A stretch of DNA of 60,820 nt, from assembly GCA_964535315.1 (NCBI GenBank), contig CAZHTS010000022.1, positions 1-60,820 on the forward strand, given 5' to 3'. Of this stretch, positions 40,024 to 49,760 are shown in pieces. Under the pieces are notes generated by a model. That model did not search any database. It was not told where the DNA came from and saw nothing but the letters and a program-made list of their open reading frames with translations. This DNA comes from CAZHTS01 sp964535315 (GTDB taxonomy: Bacteria > Chloroflexota > Anaerolineae > Anaerolineales > Anaerolineaceae). Position numbers and translations under genes: made by a program. Every line of letters starts with the position of its first letter. Position 1 is the stretch's first letter.

Positions 40024-41886
40024 ATGAACAGGCACAAGACCTTTTTCGGTTTTCTACCTCTTCTTGTCGCGCCTGTCGTTTATAGTTTGTTTTTAGGATC
40101 GGGTTGGCTCTCCGGCCTGGGCCTGAGCCTGCGCTACGATTTCAGCACGGTGGTGGTTCCCGTGTTCCTGGTCGTGTACCTGGTTTTGCGTATACCCGGC
40201 TGGCCCGGGCGGGTGATTGCAGCTACGTTTATCGTTTTGCTTTTTGGGCTGGCGCTTTCGGGGCTGTGGGCGAGCGGGATCAGCGAGCCCAATGCGGTAA
40301 GTGGTTTACTGCCGTTCAGCGACGCCAGCAGTTATTACCTGGATGCGCGTCGTTTGTTGGCCGGGTATCCACTTTCGGCGTTTTCCTCGCGGCGGCCGCT
40401 TTTCCCGGCCGTTCTGGCGCTGCTCTTCTGGCTCTTTGCAGAAAACTTGCAACTGGCGCTGGCGGTACTGGTTGCCCTGGGCGGGTTCGCCTGTTATCTG
40501 GCGGGGCGTGAGGTGCAGCGGACGCATGGCGCCCTGGCGGGAGCGTTGGTGGTGCTGCTGGGTTATCTGTTTTACCGGCCGCACATCGGCACGACGCTGA
40601 CCGAGAACCTGGGTTTTGTGCTGGGGATGGCGGCGTTTGCGTTGTTATGGCGAGGGGCAAGCGACCACAAGCGTGGGCTCGTTTTGTTAGGAACGCTGCT
40701 GCTCGGCCTGGGGTTGATGGCGCGTGCCGGCCCATTTTTTGTGCTGCCCGCTCTGGCGCTGTGGTTGGGCTGGTTTCGCCAGCCGCGTTTTTCCTGGCGC
40801 TGGCTGGGGCTGGCAAGTGGCGCGATCATCGCCAGTGTATTGATCAACATGCTGGCCTTTCAACTGTTGGCGGTCTCGGAGGGCGTGGCCTTTTCGAATT
40901 TCTCTTATACCCTGTATGGCCTGGCGGTTGGTGGGGAAGGGTGGACGCAGGTCAAGCGGGATCATCCTGAGGTGCTCAAATTAAGCGAGCCACAACGTTC
41001 GCAGCGGATTTATGAGCTGGCCGTGGATGAGATCAAACGTAACCCACAGGGGATCGTACAGGGCGGGGTAAGATCGTGGGGCGACTTTTTCTCGACGCGC
41101 CGCTCGAGCGCCTTTAGCTTTGTCGGCGGGAAGAATGAAACGGCCAACCTGGCGGGCCGTTTGGGGCTGTTTGCCTTATGCCTGTGCGGTTGTTGGGCCC
41201 TCTGGCGAGAGCGGCGGGGTAATTTTGCCGCTTTGGTGCTGGCCGGCTGGCTGGGCATCCTGCTGTCGGTGCCGTTTGTGCCGCCGGTGGATTCTGCTCT
41301 GATGCGCACCTATGCGGCTGCAATCCCGTTTTTTGCCGCCCTGCCTGCCGTAGGCCTGGCGTGGCTGGTGCAGCGCTTGCCGTCTCGGTGGGCGCTTCAA
41401 CCTCCACAGGATGAGGTGGCCGCCCGGAGCGCTGCATGGCTGGGGGCGGGGCTGCTGCTTGTGGCGGCGTGCAGCCCGGTCATTGTCTGGCTGGCGGGAC
41501 GCCCGCCGGCGTATACGGCATCCCCCTGCCCGGGAAACGGCGAGGCTGTTTACCTCCGCTTGCAGCCGGGTACCCTGGTGCAGGTGGCGGCGGATGAGCA
41601 ACTGGCGCAAACCTATCTGCCGGCGGTACGCTGGAGCCAGTTTAACAAGGGCCTGCACGATTTTATGTATACCGATTTTATGGTGGAAATTGAACCGCAC
41701 ACATCCCCGCCGGTCACCTTGACCAGCACCTTTAATCTGGCGGATGGGCGGACGATGTGGCTGGTGGTAAATTCTGAGCGATTGCCGCCGCTGCCGGCCG
41801 TGGTGAAAGGCTGCGGGCGCTGGTCGGGTTCGGCTGCGGCTGCGGATGTGTTTTATGCTGACGATCTTCAACCTGTAGGACGATAA
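40024..41886 (+). CDS. GT-C-like membrane protein, short relative of the giant family
   Basis: A 620-residue protein with many spans. The acidic loop reads FSDASSYYLDARRLL with D100. Downstream segments such as SRRPLFPAVL, TLTENLGFVLGMAAFALLWRG and FSNFSYTLYGL match the protein at 42672 strongly. Its N-terminal 95 residues differ, and it lacks the P-A-D-x-x-N module. The C-terminal outer part has PGNGEAVYLRLQPG and ends KGCGRW. It is separated from its paralogue only by a methyltransferase, which suggests duplication in place. Transferase activity is inferred. Confidence 0.72.
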   Translation: MNRHKTFFGFLPLLVAPVVYSLFLGSGWLSGLGLSLRYDFSTVVVPVFLVVYLVLRIPGWPGRVIAATFIVLLFGLALSGLWASGISEPNAVSGLLPFSDASSYYLDARRLLAGYPLSAFSSRRPLFPAVLALLFWLFAENLQLALAVLVALGGFACYLAGREVQRTHGALAGALVVLLGYLFYRPHIGTTLTENLGFVLGMAAFALLWRGASDHKRGLVLLGTLLLGLGLMARAGPFFVLPALALWLGWFRQPRFSWRWLGLASGAIIASVLINMLAFQLLAVSEGVAFSNFSYTLYGLAVGGEGWTQVKRDHPEVLKLSEPQRSQRIYELAVDEIKRNPQGIVQGGVRSWGDFFSTRRSSAFSFVGGKNETANLAGRLGLFALCLCGCWALWRERRGNFAALVLAGWLGILLSVPFVPPVDSALMRTYAAAIPFFAALPAVGLAWLVQRLPSRWALQPPQDEVAARSAAWLGAGLLLVAACSPVIVWLAGRPPAYTASPCPGNGEAVYLRLQPGTLVQVAADEQLAQTYLPAVRWSQFNKGLHDFMYTDFMVEIEPHTSPPVTLTSTFNLADGRTMWLVVNSERLPPLPAVVKGCGRWSGSAAAADVFYADDLQPVGR

Positions 41887-41888
41887 TC

Positions 41889-42668
41889 ATGGGGACGATT
41901 GCACAATGGCTGGCTCACCCTCTGACGCGTGGGATTAATATGGATGACCCGCGCGCCACGCATTTGCGTCGCCGGATCATCCACGAAAAGCCATTCTTGC
42001 GCCAGATTTATGTGGAATGGTATTCCCTGATTGCCAGATCGCTGCCCGCCAGGGTTGAAAGGGTGCTCGAATTGGGCTCCGGCGCCGGCTTTATGGAAGC
42101 GTATGTCCCTGCCCTGGTGAAATCGGAGGTGTTTTACGTGCCGGGCGCAGCGCTCATCCTGGATGGACAGGCGCTGCCTTTTGGGGATGGGGCGCTGGAT
42201 GGTATCGTCATGACCAACGTATTACACCACATCCCCTGCCCGCGCCAGTTCTTTGCGGAAGCGGTGCGCTGCGTGCGACCGGGGGGAACGGTGGTGATGA
42301 TCGAACCGTGGGTCACGCCCTGGTCGCGTTTCTTCTATCGCTTCTTGCATTACGAGCCGTTCACGCCGGATGCGCCCGCCTGGGAGTTCCCCAGTTCGGG
42401 TCCGCTTTCGGGCGCCAACGACGCCATGCCGTGGATGATCTTTGAGCGCGACGCGCCGCGTTTTGCGAGCGAGTTTCCGGGGCTGCGCCTGGAACACATC
42501 CACCGTTTTATGCCTTTCCGGTATATGGCTTCGGGCGGGATCTCGATGCGCAAACTGGCCCCGGATTGGAGCTTTGGCCTATGGCGGCAATTGGAGAACT
42601 GGTTGCAACCCTGGAGCCGTTTCCTGGCCATGTTCGCCCTGATTGTGCTGCGCCGTGAAGAGGATTGA
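41889..42668 (+). CDS. Class I SAM-dependent methyltransferase
   Basis: A 259-residue protein. Motif I is VLELGSGAGFME (59-70). ALPFGDGALDGIVMTNVLHHI is the classic motif preceding the LHH loop, and RCVRPGGTVVMIEP is the next strand. It lies between two GT-C paralogues, two bases after one and three before the other, so it probably methylates a sugar or lipid in the same step. The donor is SAM; the acceptor is unknown. Confidence 0.88.
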   Translation: MGTIAQWLAHPLTRGINMDDPRATHLRRRIIHEKPFLRQIYVEWYSLIARSLPARVERVLELGSGAGFMEAYVPALVKSEVFYVPGAALILDGQALPFGDGALDGIVMTNVLHHIPCPRQFFAEAVRCVRPGGTVVMIEPWVTPWSRFFYRFLHYEPFTPDAPAWEFPSSGPLSGANDAMPWMIFERDAPRFASEFPGLRLEHIHRFMPFRYMASGGISMRKLAPDWSFGLWRQLENWLQPWSRFLAMFALIVLRREED

Positions 42669-42671
42669 GGG

Positions 42672-44984
42672 ATGAAGCGCTCGCTGCGAGTGCTTGCGAT
42701 GGCGCATGCTCTGGCCCTGATGGCAGCCAGCCTGGGGTGCATGTTCTATCTGGCGCGCATCCCTGCTGACGCCAAGAACAGCGTATTGTTTGGCTTTTCG
42801 GCGCAGCGCCTGATTTTGATGGCAGTGTTTGTTGTGGGGGCGTTGTCCGGCGCCGGCGGCCTGTGGCTGGTCTGGCGGAGACCGGCGGTGTGGGGCGGCG
42901 GGCTGGACTGGCTGTATGCGCGCCGCTGGCGGGCGGTCGGGCTCTTCTTTTTGTGTGCGTCTATCTGGCTTCTGGGCTGGGTAGGGGGCTGGTGGGCGGA
43001 AGCCTTAACGGAGCGCTGGGGAGCCTACATCGAGCGCCTGTATGCGTTGTTCATCTGGATGAGCGTGTGCGGTGGGGTGAGCGCCCTGGCCTTATGGGCA
43101 GCCGGGTGGGTGAATGCCCCATTGCGCTTTCGCCGCGTCTTTAGCGAACGGTCTGTGCTGCTGGCCGGCGGCTGTATCCTGGTTGCGGCAGCCGGGCCGG
43201 GCATCCTGGCGACGGCGGCGTTTGGGCTGGCGCTGCGTTACGATTTGTGGCGCCTGTGGATCCCGCTGGCGCTGGTCTGGGGATTGTGGATGTTCCCGAC
43301 CGGGCGCGGTGGGCGCTGGCTTGGGTTGGCCGGGACGCTGCTCATCTTTCTCCTGCCGCTGTTGGGTTTGTGGGCGCAGGCTGAAAGCGAACAGTACGTT
43401 TTGCTGGGCATGTTCCCGATCAACGACGCCCACGGTTACTACCAGGGCGCGCTGCATCTGCTCAACAGCGGGGCGTTGGGCGATTTTGCCGCCCGCCGGC
43501 CGTTGTTTCCGGCGCTGCTGGCCTCTTTTCTGCGCCTGACGGGCGGGCATTTGCCCGGCGCCATTTTCCTGATCGTGCTGCTGGCCGCTCTGGCCGCTTA
43601 CCTGCTGGGGGCCGAGGTGCGGCGCATGTATGGCGTGGGCGCGGCCGTGCTGGTGTTGTGGATCACATTTGTGTTTTACCGCCATTTTGCCGGTTCGTTG
43701 TTGACCGAGAACCTGGGCTTTGCCTGTGGCGCGGCCGGTTTTGCGCTGTTGTGGCGCGGTATGTATGATCGCCGCGCCAGAGACGTTCTGGTCGGTGTGT
43801 TCCTGCTCTCGCTGGGTTTAAACGCCCGGGCGGGGGCGTTCTTCTTGCTGCCGGTGTTGGTGCTGTGGGCGGCCTGGTATCTGGGGGCGGGGCGCTTCTC
43901 GTGGCGTTATTTTGCTCTGGGCGTGGCGGCGGTGGGCGCCGGTTTTGCGGTCAACGAACTGGTGTACCGCCTGGCGTCTCCGGCCCATACGGTGTTGTTC
44001 TCTAATTTCTCCTACACATTGTATGGCCTGGTGATGGGCGGCAAGGGCTGGGGGCAAATCTGGATCGATTACCCGGAACTCAAGACCTGGGTGGAGCCGC
44101 AGCTATCCCGGCAGATTTACGCCCTGTGCTGGCAGGCCTTTCTGTCCAATCCGTTTAATACGGTTGTGGGGGCGGGGCGCGCCTGGGCGGATTTCTTCTC
44201 GACCGGTTTCCACGGCATGTTTGGCTTCCTGGGCCGCCCGGATCGATGGGCCAGTGTGTTTCTGTACGCCCTGAGCCTCTTGGGGCTGGCGGAGGGGCTG
44301 CGGCGCAAAGACGCAGCGGCGCGTTTGCTGCTGGCGGCGCTGGCGGGGGTGGTGGCATCGGTGCCTTTTGTGCCCACGGTCGACGCCGGCCTGCGTTCGT
44401 ATGCCGTGGTGATCCCCTTGTTTGCGCTTTTGCCGGCCTATGGCCTGGCAATCTTGTTGGGCGGGGTGACTCCTCAGGCGACGGCGACCTGCCCGCCGCT
44501 GTTTTCCAGGCTTGCGCCGGGTTTCGGCGCGGTGTTGGCTGCCCTGATCGTCCTCGGCCCGATCTGGCTGTGGGCCGGCTACCGCCCGGCGCAGTTTGGT
44601 ACGCTCGATTGTCCCGCCGGGCAGGAGGCCGTCTATTTGCGCCTGCCGCCGGGGGGCTATCTGCACATCCTGGAAGATGAGCGCTTGCCGCGCACCTGGC
44701 TGCCACAGGCGCGTTGGAGCGATTTCCACCAGAGTATCCACGATTTCGAGTACGCCAGCATGGTGGAAGAACTGAACCCGCTGATCGCCCCGGCGGTGTT
44801 TGGCATGACCTATGACCTGCGCAGCGACGAGTTTGTCTGGCTGATCGCCCAGGCCGGTTTGCTGCCGGACGGCGCCGACGTCGTTGGGGTGTGCGGGGTG
44901 TGGGGCAGTACGGCGCGCGGGCGCAGCCTGGGATATTTGCATGCGCAATCGATGCGGGCGATGAACGAACGGGAGGGACGCTAA
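42672..44984 (+). CDS. Giant GT-C-like membrane protein, PADxxN family member 2
   Basis: A 770-residue protein with many spans. The N-terminal segment IPADAKNSVLFGFSAQRL is the family hallmark. FPINDAHGYYQGALHLL carries D252. The core matches the 40024 protein (RRPLFPALL, LTENLGFACG, FSNFSYTLYGL, RAWADFFSTG). The C-terminal domain differs from the other giants: it has GQEAVYLRLPPGGYLHI and lacks the GRALYPRF motif. It is therefore a bridge between the 40024 type and the 23159/51974/54519 type. GAGG lies before ATG 42672. Confidence 0.72.
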   Translation: MKRSLRVLAMAHALALMAASLGCMFYLARIPADAKNSVLFGFSAQRLILMAVFVVGALSGAGGLWLVWRRPAVWGGGLDWLYARRWRAVGLFFLCASIWLLGWVGGWWAEALTERWGAYIERLYALFIWMSVCGGVSALALWAAGWVNAPLRFRRVFSERSVLLAGGCILVAAAGPGILATAAFGLALRYDLWRLWIPLALVWGLWMFPTGRGGRWLGLAGTLLIFLLPLLGLWAQAESEQYVLLGMFPINDAHGYYQGALHLLNSGALGDFAARRPLFPALLASFLRLTGGHLPGAIFLIVLLAALAAYLLGAEVRRMYGVGAAVLVLWITFVFYRHFAGSLLTENLGFACGAAGFALLWRGMYDRRARDVLVGVFLLSLGLNARAGAFFLLPVLVLWAAWYLGAGRFSWRYFALGVAAVGAGFAVNELVYRLASPAHTVLFSNFSYTLYGLVMGGKGWGQIWIDYPELKTWVEPQLSRQIYALCWQAFLSNPFNTVVGAGRAWADFFSTGFHGMFGFLGRPDRWASVFLYALSLLGLAEGLRRKDAAARLLLAALAGVVASVPFVPTVDAGLRSYAVVIPLFALLPAYGLAILLGGVTPQATATCPPLFSRLAPGFGAVLAALIVLGPIWLWAGYRPAQFGTLDCPAGQEAVYLRLPPGGYLHILEDERLPRTWLPQARWSDFHQSIHDFEYASMVEELNPLIAPAVFGMTYDLRSDEFVWLIAQAGLLPDGADVVGVCGVWGSTARGRSLGYLHAQSMRAMNEREGR

Positions 44985-46702
44985 TGGCCAGAGTGGTGTT
45001 TCTGTGTATGCGGCAGCCGGGGGCGTTCGCCTTTGGCGAGCAGCGGCTGAATGAGCTCAACCGGCGTTTGTGCCCGGATCACCTGACGCCGGCCGCGCCG
45101 GCGCTGGTTACGGCCCCCGGCCTGGCGCTGGCGATTTTGAACCCCTCCGGGTTGGAGGCAGTGCAGGGCGCCAGCGTTTGCCTGGGGAACATGCCGGCGG
45201 CGCTGCAACGTTGGGCGCAGCCGGGCGGGCAAACGCCGGACGGGTCGTTTGCCCTGCTGCGCAGCGATGAAACCCACGTCGAACTGGTGACGGATGTGGT
45301 TGGGTCGCGTTCGCTGTGGTATTACCTGGACGATGAACGTTTGCTGGCGTCGGATTCGCAGCGGGCGCTGGTGATGTTGTTGGGCTCGTTGCAGTTCAAC
45401 CCCCAGGCGCTCAACTGGATGCTGTCTTCGGGCACGCTGGGGGCGGAGAACTCGTGGGATGAACGCATCACCTGCCTGGGCCCGGATGCGCGGCTGGTGC
45501 TCAACCGCCAGACCTGGAAGACGCGGCTGCAACGCGGCGAGGTGCGCTTCAGCCCGGTAAAATTGCGCCCGGAACGGCAGATGGAACGCATTCAGTCTGA
45601 ACTGGAAGAGACCTTTGCCGGTTTTCACCCCGACGCCCGGCAGTGGGCGCTGGCGCTTTCCGGCGGATACGACAGCCGCTGTATTCTGTTGATGCTCAAA
45701 GAGCGGCTGCCGGCGATTACCTGGGGGCTGCGGGCGGCGCTGGCCGACCCGCAGAGCGATGCGGCGGTGGCGGCGCAACTGGCGGCGCAATTTGGCCTGG
45801 AGCACACTTATTTTCAGACGGATGCCTCCGGCGAGGAGACGGGCGAGCAGATTTTGCGCCGCTTCCTGGCGGTGGGCGAAGGGCGGGTGGATAACCTGGG
45901 CGGCTATATGGACGGTTTCCGCCTGTGGAAGACGTTGGCCGAAGCCGGAGTGCGGGGCGTCGTGCGCGGCGACGAGGGGTTCGGTTGGGTGACTTCGTAC
46001 ACGGCTTTTGACGTGCGCCGTTACCTGGGGCTGACGTTGTTGAGCGACTACCCCAATTTGTGGGCGGTGTGCAAGGGGAAATTGCCGGCGCAAACGCTGC
46101 CGGCCGGGTTTGCCCGGGGGCGCGGCGAGACGCTGCCGGCCTGGCGCGACCGCCTGTATCACACCTTCCGCCTGCCGTACGTGCTGGCCGCTTTAAACGA
46201 TCTGAAAACCCATTACGTAGAAATCTGTAACCCGCTGCTGGCGCGCGGCCTGATCGAGGCGGCGCGCACCCTGCCGGATCGCAGCCGCACGGAGAAACGG
46301 GAGTTCAAACGCCTGATCCGCCAGATGCTGCCGGACGTACCGTTTGCCCGGCGCTCGGCAATCGAACAGCCGGCCAACCTGCTGCGCTCGCCGGGGGTGG
46401 CGGCGGCGCTGGCGGCCGGGCTGAGTTCACCGGCGGCCCAGGCGGCGCTGCCGGACGAACTCTTGCGCTGGGTGTTGAAGGGCATCCGTTCAACGGGGCG
46501 CTCTTCGTCGCTTTCGTGGAAGGCCCGTCTAAAGAAGCTGCTGCCGCGCAGCATCTTGATTGGCGCCAAGAGCCTGGTGGGGCGGCTGGACATGGACGTA
46601 TACGTGCTGGCCTGGCGCATGTACGTGGTGTGTGAGATGAAGCGTTTGCTAAGCGAAGACGCGGCGTGGGGGGCGATGGGGCAGGAACAGGGCAATGGCT
46701 GA
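44984..46702 (+). CDS. Asparagine-synthetase-like protein without the N-terminal nucleophile Cys
   Basis: A 572-residue protein of the AANH/asparagine synthase superfamily. The ATP pyrophosphatase loop is SGGYDSR (226-232). The first 200 residues resemble the glutaminase domain (VVGSRSLWYYLDDERLLASD) but begin MARVVFLCMR instead of MC, so the catalytic Cys at position 2 is absent. It likely uses ammonia or another amine, or makes an adenylated intermediate. Such proteins act as beta-lactam or lasso-peptide synthetases or as sugar amidases; here a sugar carboxylate is a plausible target. The start overlaps the 42672 stop (TAATG). Confidence 0.78.
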   Translation: MARVVFLCMRQPGAFAFGEQRLNELNRRLCPDHLTPAAPALVTAPGLALAILNPSGLEAVQGASVCLGNMPAALQRWAQPGGQTPDGSFALLRSDETHVELVTDVVGSRSLWYYLDDERLLASDSQRALVMLLGSLQFNPQALNWMLSSGTLGAENSWDERITCLGPDARLVLNRQTWKTRLQRGEVRFSPVKLRPERQMERIQSELEETFAGFHPDARQWALALSGGYDSRCILLMLKERLPAITWGLRAALADPQSDAAVAAQLAAQFGLEHTYFQTDASGEETGEQILRRFLAVGEGRVDNLGGYMDGFRLWKTLAEAGVRGVVRGDEGFGWVTSYTAFDVRRYLGLTLLSDYPNLWAVCKGKLPAQTLPAGFARGRGETLPAWRDRLYHTFRLPYVLAALNDLKTHYVEICNPLLARGLIEAARTLPDRSRTEKREFKRLIRQMLPDVPFARRSAIEQPANLLRSPGVAAALAAGLSSPAAQAALPDELLRWVLKGIRSTGRSSSLSWKARLKKLLPRSILIGAKSLVGRLDMDVYVLAWRMYVVCEMKRLLSEDAAWGAMGQEQGNG

Positions 46703-47849
46703 GGGCGGCGTCTTGCGGGTAACGCACATCATCACCGGCCTGGGCACGGGCGGGGCCGAGATGATGTTGTTTAAACTGCTGTCCGTCACCGACCGGCTGC
46801 GTTTTGCCTCCAGCGTGCTGGCGCTGAACGACGGCGGGCCGATGGCCGAGCGGATTGCCGGCCTGGGGGTGCGCGTGCAGTTGTTGAACCTCAACCCGCA
46901 GCGCCCCTCGCCGTTGAAACTGGCCCGGCTGGTGCGCTGGCTGCGCGCCGACCGCCCGGACGTGGTGCAGACCTGGATGTATCACGCCGATTTGCTGGGC
47001 GGGCTGGCCGGCTGGTGGGTGGGGGCGCCGGTGATCTGGGGCATTCGCCACACCGATCTGAGCGCCGGACGCAATAAGCGGCGGACGATCCAGATTGCGC
47101 GGCTGTGCGCCCGGCTGTCGCCCTGGCTGCCGCGCCGCATCGTGGTCAATTCGCAGGTGTCGGCGCTGGCGCACCAGCAACTGGGCTATGCGCCGGAAAA
47201 GATGGTGGTGATCCCCAACGGTTTTGAGCTGGAACGCTTCCGCCCGGACGGGGCCGCCCGCACTGCGCTGCGCGCCGAACTGGGGCTGGCAGAGGACACG
47301 CCGCTGGTGGGACTGGCGGCGCGCTTCGACCCGCAAAAGGATCACCGCACGTTTGTGGCGGCGGCGGAGCAATTGCACCGCGCCCGCCCCGACGTGCACT
47401 TTGTGCTGTGCGGCGAAGGAGTGGTGTGGCAGAACGCCGAACTGGCGGCCTGGATCGAGGCCGGCGGGCTGCGCCCGGCGATGCATTTGTTGGGCCGGCG
47501 TGAGGACATGCCGCGCCTGATGGCGGCCTGGGACGTGGCGGCCAGCTCTTCGCGGGGCGAGGCGTTCGCCAACGTGATCGGCGAGGCGATGGCCTGCGGC
47601 GTCCCGTGTGTGGTCACCGATGTGGGCGACTCGGCGGCGATTGTGGGCGCGTGCGGGCGGGTGGTGCCGCCCGGCGATGCGCCGGCGCTGGCGGGGGGGC
47701 TGGCAGACGTGCTGGCGATGGCGCCGGAACAACGCAGCGCGTTGGGGCTGGCTGCCCGGCAGCGGGTGGCGGCGCATTTTCGCCTGCCGGCTGTGGTGGC
47801 GCGTTATGAAGATCTTTACCGCCGGACGGCGGAGCGACAGGGAGCATAG
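46695..47849 (+). CDS. Glycosyltransferase, GT4 family
   Basis: A 384-residue GT-B fold transferase. The loop THIITGLGTGGAEMMLFKLL (9-28), AARFDPQKDHRTFVAAAEQL, and SSSRGEAFANVIGEAMACG, with two Glu residues, define the family. It begins eight bases inside the 3' end of the asparagine-synthetase-like gene, and the AsnB gene follows after three bases. It is close to the GT4 at 37374. Confidence 0.92.
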   Translation: MAEGGVLRVTHIITGLGTGGAEMMLFKLLSVTDRLRFASSVLALNDGGPMAERIAGLGVRVQLLNLNPQRPSPLKLARLVRWLRADRPDVVQTWMYHADLLGGLAGWWVGAPVIWGIRHTDLSAGRNKRRTIQIARLCARLSPWLPRRIVVNSQVSALAHQQLGYAPEKMVVIPNGFELERFRPDGAARTALRAELGLAEDTPLVGLAARFDPQKDHRTFVAAAEQLHRARPDVHFVLCGEGVVWQNAELAAWIEAGGLRPAMHLLGRREDMPRLMAAWDVAASSSRGEAFANVIGEAMACGVPCVVTDVGDSAAIVGACGRVVPPGDAPALAGGLADVLAMAPEQRSALGLAARQRVAAHFRLPAVVARYEDLYRRTAERQGA

Positions 47850-47852
47850 CAG

Positions 47853-49760
47853 ATGTGTGGCATTACCGGATTCCTGGATTTTGACCGTCAGACCCCGCAG
47901 GAGACCTTGCTGCGGCGGGTAACCGCCATGAGCGATACGATTGTGGCGCGCGGGCCGGATGACAGCGGGGCGTGGGGCGACGAGCGTTTTGGCGTGGCGT
48001 TGAGCGCCCGCCGCCTGGCCATTCAGGATCTTTCGCCGGCGGGGCACCAGCCGATGTGTTCGGCCGATGGGCGCTACTGGATTGCGTTTAACGGCGAGAT
48101 TTACAACTTCATTGAACTGCGCCAGGAATTAATCGCCGCCGGCGATGCGTTTCGCGGCGGCTCGGATACCGAGGTGATCCTGGCGGCGGTGTGCGCCTGG
48201 GGCCTGGAGCGCACCGTGACGCGCCTGAACGGCATGTTTGCCTTTGCGTTGTGGGATAGCGTCCAGAATTGCCTGCACCTGGTGCGTGACCGCCTGGGGA
48301 TCAAGCCGCTGTATTATGGCTGGATGGGGCAGACTTTGCTGTTCGGTTCGGAACTGAAAACGCTGCGCGCCCACCCGGCGTTTGCGGGTGAGGTGGATCG
48401 CAATTCTCTGGCGTTGTACATGCGCCACAAATACATTCCGGCGCCGTATACCATCTATGACAACGTCTACAAGCTGACGCCGGGCAGTATGCTGCACATT
48501 CAAAGTGATGCGCCGCGCCGGCGGCCGCAGCCGCAGGTGTACTGGTCGGCGCGGCAGGTGGCCGAGAGCGGCTGTGCGCAGCCGTTTGCGGGCAGCGAGC
48601 GCGAGGCGATGGATGCCCTGGACGAACTGCTGCGCGAGGCGGTGCGGCTGCGTATGATCGCCGACGTGCCGCTGGGGGCGTTCCTTTCGGGCGGGGTCGA
48701 CTCGTCCCTGATTGTGGCGCTGATGCAGGCGCAAAGCGGCCGGCCGGTCAAGACGTTTACCATCGGCTTTAACGAGAAACGTCACGACGAGGCCCGCCAC
48801 GCCCGGGCGGTGGCGCAGCACCTGGGCAGCGAGCACACCGAGTTGTACGTGCTGCCGGGCGAGGCCGAAGAGGTCATCCCGCTGCTGCCGCATCTGTACG
48901 ACGAGCCGTTTGCCGATCCATCGCAGATTCCCACTTACCTGGTCGCCAAGCTGACCCGCCGCCACGTGACGGTGAGCCTTTCGGGCGACGGCGGCGACGA
49001 GTTGTTTGGCGGCTACCCGCGTTACGAGATCGGACAGCGGGTGTGGGGGCGGGTGAACTGGCTGCCGGCCCCGCTGCGCCGCAGCGTGTCGGCGGCCTTG
49101 CAGGGGCTGCTGCCCGAGGCGGACGCCACACCGGGGACGCTGCACAAGGTCGCCGAGATTCTGTCGTATGAAAACGAGCAGGCGTTTTACAACCGCCTGG
49201 TGTCCACCTGGTCGACGCCGCTCAAGCTGGTGCCGGGCGCCAGCGAGCCGCCCACGCCGCTCAACGATCCGGCGCAGTGGCCGCAGCTGCCCGATTTTAC
49301 CCGCCAGATGATGTGCGTGGATCTGATCACCTATCTGCCGGACGACATCCTGGCCAAGGTGGATCGCGCCAGCATGGGCGTCAGCCTGGAAGCGCGCGTG
49401 CCCTACCTGGACGATCACCGCGTGGTCGAGTTTGCCTGGCGTCTGCCGTTGTCGATGAAGGTGCGCGCCGGGCAGAGCAAGTGGCTGCTGCGCCAGCTGC
49501 TGCATCGTTACGTGCCGGCAGAACTGGTGGAACGCCCCAAAAAGGGCTTCGGCGTGCCGATCGAGACCTGGCTGCGCGGGCCGCTGCGCCCGTGGGCCGA
49601 GGAACTGCTGGACGAGAAACGTTTGCAGCGGGAAGGCTTTTTCAACCCGCAGCCGATCCGCCAAAAATGGGCCGAACACCTTGCCGGAAATCATGACTGG
49701 CATTATTATCTGTGGAACGTGCTGATGTTTCAGGCGTGGTTAGACTATCCCTCCCGGTGA
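47853..49760 (+). CDS. Glutamine-dependent asparagine synthetase family amidotransferase (AsnB/WbpS-like)
   Basis: A full-length class 2 glutamine amidotransferase plus synthetase, 635 residues. Cys2 (MCGITGFLD), RLAIQDLSPAGHQP, FNGEIYNF and GGSDTEVIL form the glutaminase site. SGGVDSS (279-285) is the ATP loop, and LSGDGGDELFGGYPRY follows. The usual activity is asparagine synthesis. In glycan clusters this family (for example Pseudomonas WbpS) amidates uronic acids. The many uronic acid genes here favour that role, but asparagine synthesis is not excluded. AGCAG precedes ATG 47853; the stop overlaps a GTG start (GTGA). Confidence 0.88.
   Translation: MCGITGFLDFDRQTPQETLLRRVTAMSDTIVARGPDDSGAWGDERFGVALSARRLAIQDLSPAGHQPMCSADGRYWIAFNGEIYNFIELRQELIAAGDAFRGGSDTEVILAAVCAWGLERTVTRLNGMFAFALWDSVQNCLHLVRDRLGIKPLYYGWMGQTLLFGSELKTLRAHPAFAGEVDRNSLALYMRHKYIPAPYTIYDNVYKLTPGSMLHIQSDAPRRRPQPQVYWSARQVAESGCAQPFAGSEREAMDALDELLREAVRLRMIADVPLGAFLSGGVDSSLIVALMQAQSGRPVKTFTIGFNEKRHDEARHARAVAQHLGSEHTELYVLPGEAEEVIPLLPHLYDEPFADPSQIPTYLVAKLTRRHVTVSLSGDGGDELFGGYPRYEIGQRVWGRVNWLPAPLRRSVSAALQGLLPEADATPGTLHKVAEILSYENEQAFYNRLVSTWSTPLKLVPGASEPPTPLNDPAQWPQLPDFTRQMMCVDLITYLPDDILAKVDRASMGVSLEARVPYLDDHRVVEFAWRLPLSMKVRAGQSKWLLRQLLHRYVPAELVERPKKGFGVPIETWLRGPLRPWAEELLDEKRLQREGFFNPQPIRQKWAEHLAGNHDWHYYLWNVLMFQAWLDYPSR

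Noticed and set aside
46305..48047. 580-codon frame on the minus strand
   Set aside because: It overlaps three well-supported plus-strand genes, has no domain content and no start signal.
48129..49703. 524-codon frame on the minus strand inside AsnB
   Set aside because: It is antisense to a conserved AsnB; the peptide is rich in Arg, His and Gln and has no motif.
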